From: DATGYC01 sp035298385
GTDB lineage: Bacteria > Bacillota > Sulfobacillia > Symbiobacteriales > Symbiobacteriaceae
NCBI GenBank assembly: GCA_035298385.1
Contig: DATGYC010000223.1
Coordinates: 1-9,959 of the forward strand
Length of the DNA stretch: 9,959 nt
Reading direction: 5' to 3'
The position numbers and the translations under genes were made by a program. The notes beneath the pieces are model-generated. The model had not been told where the DNA came from. It saw only the letters and a list, made by a program, of their open reading frames with translations, and made no database searches. Position 1 is the first letter of the stretch, and every line of letters begins with the position of its first letter. Positions 6,127-9,959 of this stretch are shown in pieces.

Positions 6127-6181
6127 CGATGGGCGACCTCCGAGGACCATGCGATTTTAGCCCGCAGGAGGTCGCCCATCG
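6127..6181. repeat. 15-bp perfect inverted repeat between mfd and spoVT
   Basis: The arms 6127-6141 (CGATGGGCGACCTCC) and 6167-6181 are perfect reverse complements around a 25-nt spacer. The spacer contains a further small stem (TGCG/CGCA, minus strand). The repeat starts 11 nt beyond the mfd stop codon. No T-tract follows on either strand, so it is not a standard intrinsic terminator. It could protect the mfd mRNA 3' end, be a protein-binding site or a dispersed intergenic repeat. Confidence 0.8.
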
Positions 6182-6191
6182 GCGGAGGGCA

Positions 6192-9100
6192 CTACCGCGA
6201 CGCGTACTCCTTCAACTGGGCGACCAGGGCCCGCAGCAAACGCAGGAGGGAGCGCCCGGTCAGATCCTTCGTGGCTAGCTGCAGGCTGGTCACCTTGGGG
6301 CCACGCGGGACCGTGATTCGCCCCTTGAACTCAGGCTTGCGGCCCAAGAAGACGTAGCGATCGACCGGGACCCGAGCCTCGGCGCCGGGGAGGTACTTCA
6401 GCGTCACCTGGTCCCGCTGCTGCGTGACAGCCGTCAGGCCCAGGGCGCCCGCCTCCAGCTTCAGCGCAGCGATATCGAGCAGGTTCTTCACCGGCTCCGG
6501 CAACGTGCCGAACCGGTCGGTCAGCTCCAGGGCGACCTCCTCCACGTCTGCCACCTTACGGATCGACGTGACCCGCTTGTAGGCCTCGATCTTCTGCCGG
6601 GCATCCGGGATGTAGGCATCCGGCAGGTAGGCGTCCACTTGAAGCTCGATCGCCGGCTGGATCTCCTTCGGCGGCGGCGTGACGCCCTGGAATTCCTGGA
6701 CCGCCTCCTCCAGCAGCTGGGTGTAGAGGTCGAAGCCGACCGTCACGATGAAGCCGTGCTGCTCCGGGCCGAGGATATTGCCAGCGCCGCGGATCTCCAG
6801 GTCGCGCATCGCGATCTTGAAGCCGGAGCCCAGTTCGGTGAAGTCCTTGATCGCCCGCAGGCGCTTCTCGGCCACCTCCGTCAGGACCTTATCCCGCCGG
6901 TAGAGGAAGTAGGCGTAGGCGAGCCGATTCGATCGGCCCACTCGCCCGCGTAGCTGGTAGAGCTGCGAAAGACCCATGTAGTCTGCGTCATCGACGATGA
7001 TCGTATTCACCGTCGGGATGTCGACACCGCTCTCGATGATCGTCGTCGCCACCAGGACGTCATACTCGCCCTCGAGGAACTCGAGCAGGATCCGCTCCAG
7101 CTTATCCTCCTTCATCTGACCGTGGGCGACGCAGATGCGGGCCTCTGGGACGAGCTGCTGGATCTTTCCGGCCACCTTGTCAATCGACTGGACCCGGTTG
7201 TGGACGAAGAAGACCTGGCCACCCCGCCCAATCTCCCGGCCGATGGCATCCCGGATCAACTCCTCGTCGTACTCGGCGACGAAGGTCTCGACCGGGTAGC
7301 GGTCCTCCGGCGGCGAGGTGATGACGGACATCTCACGCAGGCCGACCATCGCCATGTGCAGCGTGCGCGGAATCGGCGTGGCAGAGAGTGTCAGGACGTC
7401 GACGTTCGCCTTTAGCTGCTTGATCCGCTCCTTATGCTGAACGCCGAAGCGCTGCTCCTCGTCGACGACCAGGAGGCCAAGCTCCTTGAACTTGACCGAC
7501 TCGCTCAGGATGGAGTGGGTGCCGATGACGATGTCGACGGTCCCCTTCGCCAGCCCCTCGTGGATCTGCTGCTGCTCCTTAGCGGTCTTGAACCGGTTCA
7601 GGACCGCGATGTTAAGCGGGAAGCCCTCCATCCGGTTCTTGGCGGTCGTGTAGTGCTGCTGGGCAAGAATGGTAGTAGGCACCAGGATGGCGACCTGCTT
7701 CTGGTCCATCGCCGCCTTGAAGGCCGCCCGGATGGCGACCTCGGTCTTGCCGTAGCCCACGTCGCCCAAGAGGAGGCGATCCATCGGGCGCCCCTTCTCC
7801 ATGTCCACCTTGATCTCCCGGATCGACTTGAGTTGATCCGGGGTCTCTTCGTAGATAAAGGCGTCCTCGAACTCCTTCTGCCAGACGGTATCCGGGCCGA
7901 AGGCATGGCCGGGCAGGGTCTCGCGGAAGGCGGCCAGCTTCAGGAGCTCGGCGGCCATCTCGCGGACCGACTCCTTCACCCGGTTCTTCACCTTCGACCA
8001 TTCGGAGCCGCCCAGCTTGTTGAGTCGAGGCTCATGCCCCTCCGCCCCGATGTACTTCTGGACTTGGTCCAGCTGCTCCGTCGGGATCTTCAGCCGGTCG
8101 GTCCCCTCGTACTTGATGACGAAGTAGTCCCGGGTGGCGCCCAGGACCGTCTCGGTCTGAACGCCCATATACTTGCCGATGCCGTGGATCGCATGGACGA
8201 CGTAGTCGCCCACCTTCAGATCCTGGTAGGAGGCGATCTTGGCGATCTCGCGGTTGTTCTGGTTATCCTGCGGGACGACGCCGACCGGGCGCCGCTTCTT
8301 CTTCGGGCGCCCCCAGATCTCGCCGTCGGTCACCACGACAAGGCGCTGGCCCGGCCACTGGAAGCCGCCCTCAAGCGTACCAGTCCCCAGCCAGATGGCG
8401 CCCTTCAGCGGTACCCCGGGGGCCCCTTGCCCAAGCGTCGACTCGTAGTCAGCGTCGAGCAAGGTCTGGCGGAGGCGCTCCCGCCGCTCGTCGGTGGCGG
8501 TCAAGACGACGACCCGGTAGCCCTGCTTCTTCCACCGAGCCAGTTCCTCCTGAAAGAGGGGCCACTGGCCATGGAACTCCTGCATGGCGGTGGCGGTCAC
8601 GCCGACCTCGTTCTGCGGGCGCAAGCCAGGGAAGCCGCGCCCCAAGGCACTGAAGTAGATCCCGGTATGCTTGTGCGCTTGGTGGAAGAGCTCGTGGGCC
8701 GTCAGATAGAGCCCGAGTTGACCAGGCAGGAGGTTCCCCTTCTCCATCATGGAGACCTGGCGGTCGGAGTCGCGGGTCTCCTGCTCACCGGACGCCTCCC
8801 GGATGCGGGCCGCCTCATCGACGAAGACGATCGGGGGCGCCGGGAAGTAGTCGAGCAGGGTCTCCAACTTCTCGTAAAAGAAGTTGGCGTACTGCTCGAG
8901 GCCCTCAAAGTAGATCCCTTCGGCCAGCTTGGCCAGGTGGCCCTCCACCCGCTCGGTCAGCTTCTGGGATGCGTCCACCGGCTCGTAGAGGAGGCGGGGC
9001 TCGGGCTCCGCCTTCTTGCGGCCCTTCTTCTTAGGGGCCGCCTTCTCCGTGAGAGGCTCCGCCGAAGCCTCGTCCTCCTCGCCCCTGTCGGCCTCAGCCG

Positions 9101-9887
9101 CTGCCCGCGCCTGCATCTTGGCCAGCCGCCTGACCGTCCCCGCCAGGTCCTGCCGGATCCGGGCCATCGCTCCATCCAGCTCCCCCGGCGGCAGGATGAA
9201 CTCCCGGGCCGGGCCCACGGTCACTTGGCTCACCTTCTGCAGCGTCCGCTGGGTGGTCGGGTCAAAGAGGCGCAACTCATCGATCACGTCGCCCCAGAAG
9301 GCGACGCGGACCGGATGATCCCCTGCCAGCGGGAAGAGATCGACGATCTCGCCTCGGACCGAGACCTGGCCCTTCGACTCGACCATCTCCACCCGCTCGT
9401 AGCCCTGCCGGACCAGCCGGAGGAGTAGTTCGTCCCGCTCCATCGCCATCTCGGTCTTGAGGGTCAGCAGGGCGCCCCCGAACACATGCGAGGGCGTTAA
9501 CGTCCGGTAGAGCGCCGCCGCCGGGGCGACCACAATCAGGTCCTCCCCTGCCACCAGCCGCTCCAGGACAGCCAGACGCTGGCCCACCACCTCTGGCGAG
9601 TGGGCCACCACCTCAAACGGGAAGTACTCCATGGGCGGGAAGAGGACAGCCTCCTGGTCTGGCAGCCAGGTGGTCAAATCCTCGCGAAACCGCTCGGCCG
9701 CCTGCAGGCTGGCCGTCACCACCAGGCAGGGGCGCCCCGTCCCGACCCGCAGGCCCGCGGTCAGGAACGACTTGAGTGACGCCGACACCCCATAGACCAT
9801 CTGCTCCGACAGGCCTCGGCGCAGCCCCTCAGCAAGAGACTGGAACTCCGTGGTCTCCTGAAGGAGGTCAACCAGGTGTTTGGCCAT
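6192..9887 (-). CDS. mfd: Transcription-repair coupling factor Mfd
   Basis: A 1231-residue ATP-dependent DNA translocase that removes RNA polymerase stalled at lesions and recruits UvrA. Domains in order: the UvrB-like N-terminal module (about 30-240; FPPMEYFPFE near 83-92); a middle region with a charged insert; the RNA polymerase-interacting CarD-like domain (about 556-610; LKVGDYVVHAIHGIGKYMG); RecG-like helicase lobe 1 with Walker A GDVGYGKTE (708-716), DEEQ (809-812) and SATPIPRT (835-842); lobe 2 with the TTIIESGVD region and QLRGRVGR (978-985); the TRG region (DLEIRGAGNILGPEQHG); and the C-terminal TRCF domain. It is longer than B. subtilis Mfd (1177 aa), mostly through a Glu/Ala/Lys-rich insert at about 258-297. 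ATG at 9887 is preferred, with the G6-containing Shine-Dalgarno 9 nt upstream. An in-frame TTG at 9911 lacks a binding site. Confidence 0.98.
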   Translation of the reverse strand: MAKHLVDLLQETTEFQSLAEGLRRGLSEQMVYGVSASLKSFLTAGLRVGTGRPCLVVTASLQAAERFREDLTTWLPDQEAVLFPPMEYFPFEVVAHSPEVVGQRLAVLERLVAGEDLIVVAPAAALYRTLTPSHVFGGALLTLKTEMAMERDELLLRLVRQGYERVEMVESKGQVSVRGEIVDLFPLAGDHPVRVAFWGDVIDELRLFDPTTQRTLQKVSQVTVGPAREFILPPGELDGAMARIRQDLAGTVRRLAKMQARAAAEADRGEEDEASAEPLTEKAAPKKKGRKKAEPEPRLLYEPVDASQKLTERVEGHLAKLAEGIYFEGLEQYANFFYEKLETLLDYFPAPPIVFVDEAARIREASGEQETRDSDRQVSMMEKGNLLPGQLGLYLTAHELFHQAHKHTGIYFSALGRGFPGLRPQNEVGVTATAMQEFHGQWPLFQEELARWKKQGYRVVVLTATDERRERLRQTLLDADYESTLGQGAPGVPLKGAIWLGTGTLEGGFQWPGQRLVVVTDGEIWGRPKKKRRPVGVVPQDNQNNREIAKIASYQDLKVGDYVVHAIHGIGKYMGVQTETVLGATRDYFVIKYEGTDRLKIPTEQLDQVQKYIGAEGHEPRLNKLGGSEWSKVKNRVKESVREMAAELLKLAAFRETLPGHAFGPDTVWQKEFEDAFIYEETPDQLKSIREIKVDMEKGRPMDRLLLGDVGYGKTEVAIRAAFKAAMDQKQVAILVPTTILAQQHYTTAKNRMEGFPLNIAVLNRFKTAKEQQQIHEGLAKGTVDIVIGTHSILSESVKFKELGLLVVDEEQRFGVQHKERIKQLKANVDVLTLSATPIPRTLHMAMVGLREMSVITSPPEDRYPVETFVAEYDEELIRDAIGREIGRGGQVFFVHNRVQSIDKVAGKIQQLVPEARICVAHGQMKEDKLERILLEFLEGEYDVLVATTIIESGVDIPTVNTIIVDDADYMGLSQLYQLRGRVGRSNRLAYAYFLYRRDKVLTEVAEKRLRAIKDFTELGSGFKIAMRDLEIRGAGNILGPEQHGFIVTVGFDLYTQLLEEAVQEFQGVTPPPKEIQPAIELQVDAYLPDAYIPDARQKIEAYKRVTSIRKVADVEEVALELTDRFGTLPEPVKNLLDIAALKLEAGALGLTAVTQQRDQVTLKYLPGAEARVPVDRYVFLGRKPEFKGRITVPRGPKVTSLQLATKDLTGRSLLRLLRALVAQLKEYASR

Positions 9888-9948
9888 GCAGTAGAGCCCC
9901 CCTGTATCCAAACGCCACGAAGGGCTCTAGCCCCAAGGAGGGGGGCTA
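9888..9948 (-). promoter_or_regulatory. mfd leader with competing inverted repeats around the ribosome binding site
   Basis: Two pairings are possible on the minus strand. In the first, TAGCCCC (9948-9942) pairs with GGGGCTA (9934-9928) around a 7-nt loop. In the second, AGCCCCCCT (9947-9939) pairs perfectly with AGGGGGGCT (9903-9895), which contains the mfd Shine-Dalgarno. They share the same C-rich arm and so exclude each other. The sequence further upstream, including any promoter, is outside the window. Confidence 0.45.
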
Positions 9949-9959
9949 CAGCCCAGCGC

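Noticed and set aside
6154..6159. TAAAAT on the minus strand in the loop of the inverted repeat, as a sigma-A -10 box
   Set aside because: It matches 5/6, but there is no -35-like hexamer 16-18 nt upstream and no extended -10, so it is more likely chance.
7434..9428. A 664-codon open frame on the plus strand opposite mfd
   Set aside because: It lies wholly antisense to a highly conserved gene, its Leu/Val/Asp/Arg-rich product resembles no family I know, and GC-rich codon use commonly keeps an antisense frame open. No binding site evidence supports it.
9888..9911. Mfd start at TTG 9911
   Set aside because: No binding site lies upstream of it, and the G6 Shine-Dalgarno falls inside this extension, properly spaced for ATG 9887.
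1..9959. A mobile element, defence island, CRISPR array or new multi-gene system
   Set aside because: All seven genes belong to well-known families in a conserved order; there are no direct repeat arrays, transposase or integrase genes, or compositional breaks visible.

Overview
The window is a compact run of seven genes, all on the minus strand. It is the conserved mfd to rqcP neighbourhood of endospore-forming Bacillota (Bacillus subtilis order: mfd, spoVT, yabM, yabN, yabO). Base composition is GC-rich, with many G/C third positions and three TTG start codons. Together with SpoVT and SpoVB-type proteins this points to a high-GC, spore-forming Bacillota lineage, perhaps Symbiobacterium-like; the genus cannot be fixed from this sequence alone.

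Layout in transcription order, right to left. At 9888-9959 lies the mfd leader, with inverted repeats that involve the ribosome binding site. mfd (9887-6192) encodes the transcription-repair coupling factor. A 179-bp gap follows; it holds a 15-bp perfect inverted repeat and a promoter candidate resembling a forespore (sigma-G) promoter. spoVT (6012-5452) is next and ends in a strong intrinsic terminator. Two tandem paralogous SpoVB/MurJ-like membrane proteins follow (5333-3699 and 3602-1998). Between them is a terminator-like hairpin whose 3' arm is the Shine-Dalgarno sequence, and whose T-tract contains the start codon, of the second gene. The second transporter runs almost directly into mazG/yabN (1986-562; 11-bp gap). 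Next come hup (438-166; HU), a clean intrinsic terminator with a UUCG loop, and the first 33 codons of rqcP/yabO (101 to the left edge).

The genes combine sporulation (SpoVT regulator, two possible lipid-linked saccharide flippases for spore envelope or cortex), nucleotide-pool and DNA maintenance (MazG, Mfd, HU) and ribosome quality control (RqcP). No intergenic gap exceeds 179 bp. I see no tRNA, rRNA, CRISPR array, insertion sequence, phage or defence genes. I do not see a new multi-gene system. The points that go beyond ordinary annotation are the RNA-level arrangements (Shine-Dalgarno sequences paired to upstream C-tracts, terminators placed just before the next gene), the tandem SpoVB pair, hup sitting between mazG and rqcP, and the eroded N-terminal domain of the MazG protein.
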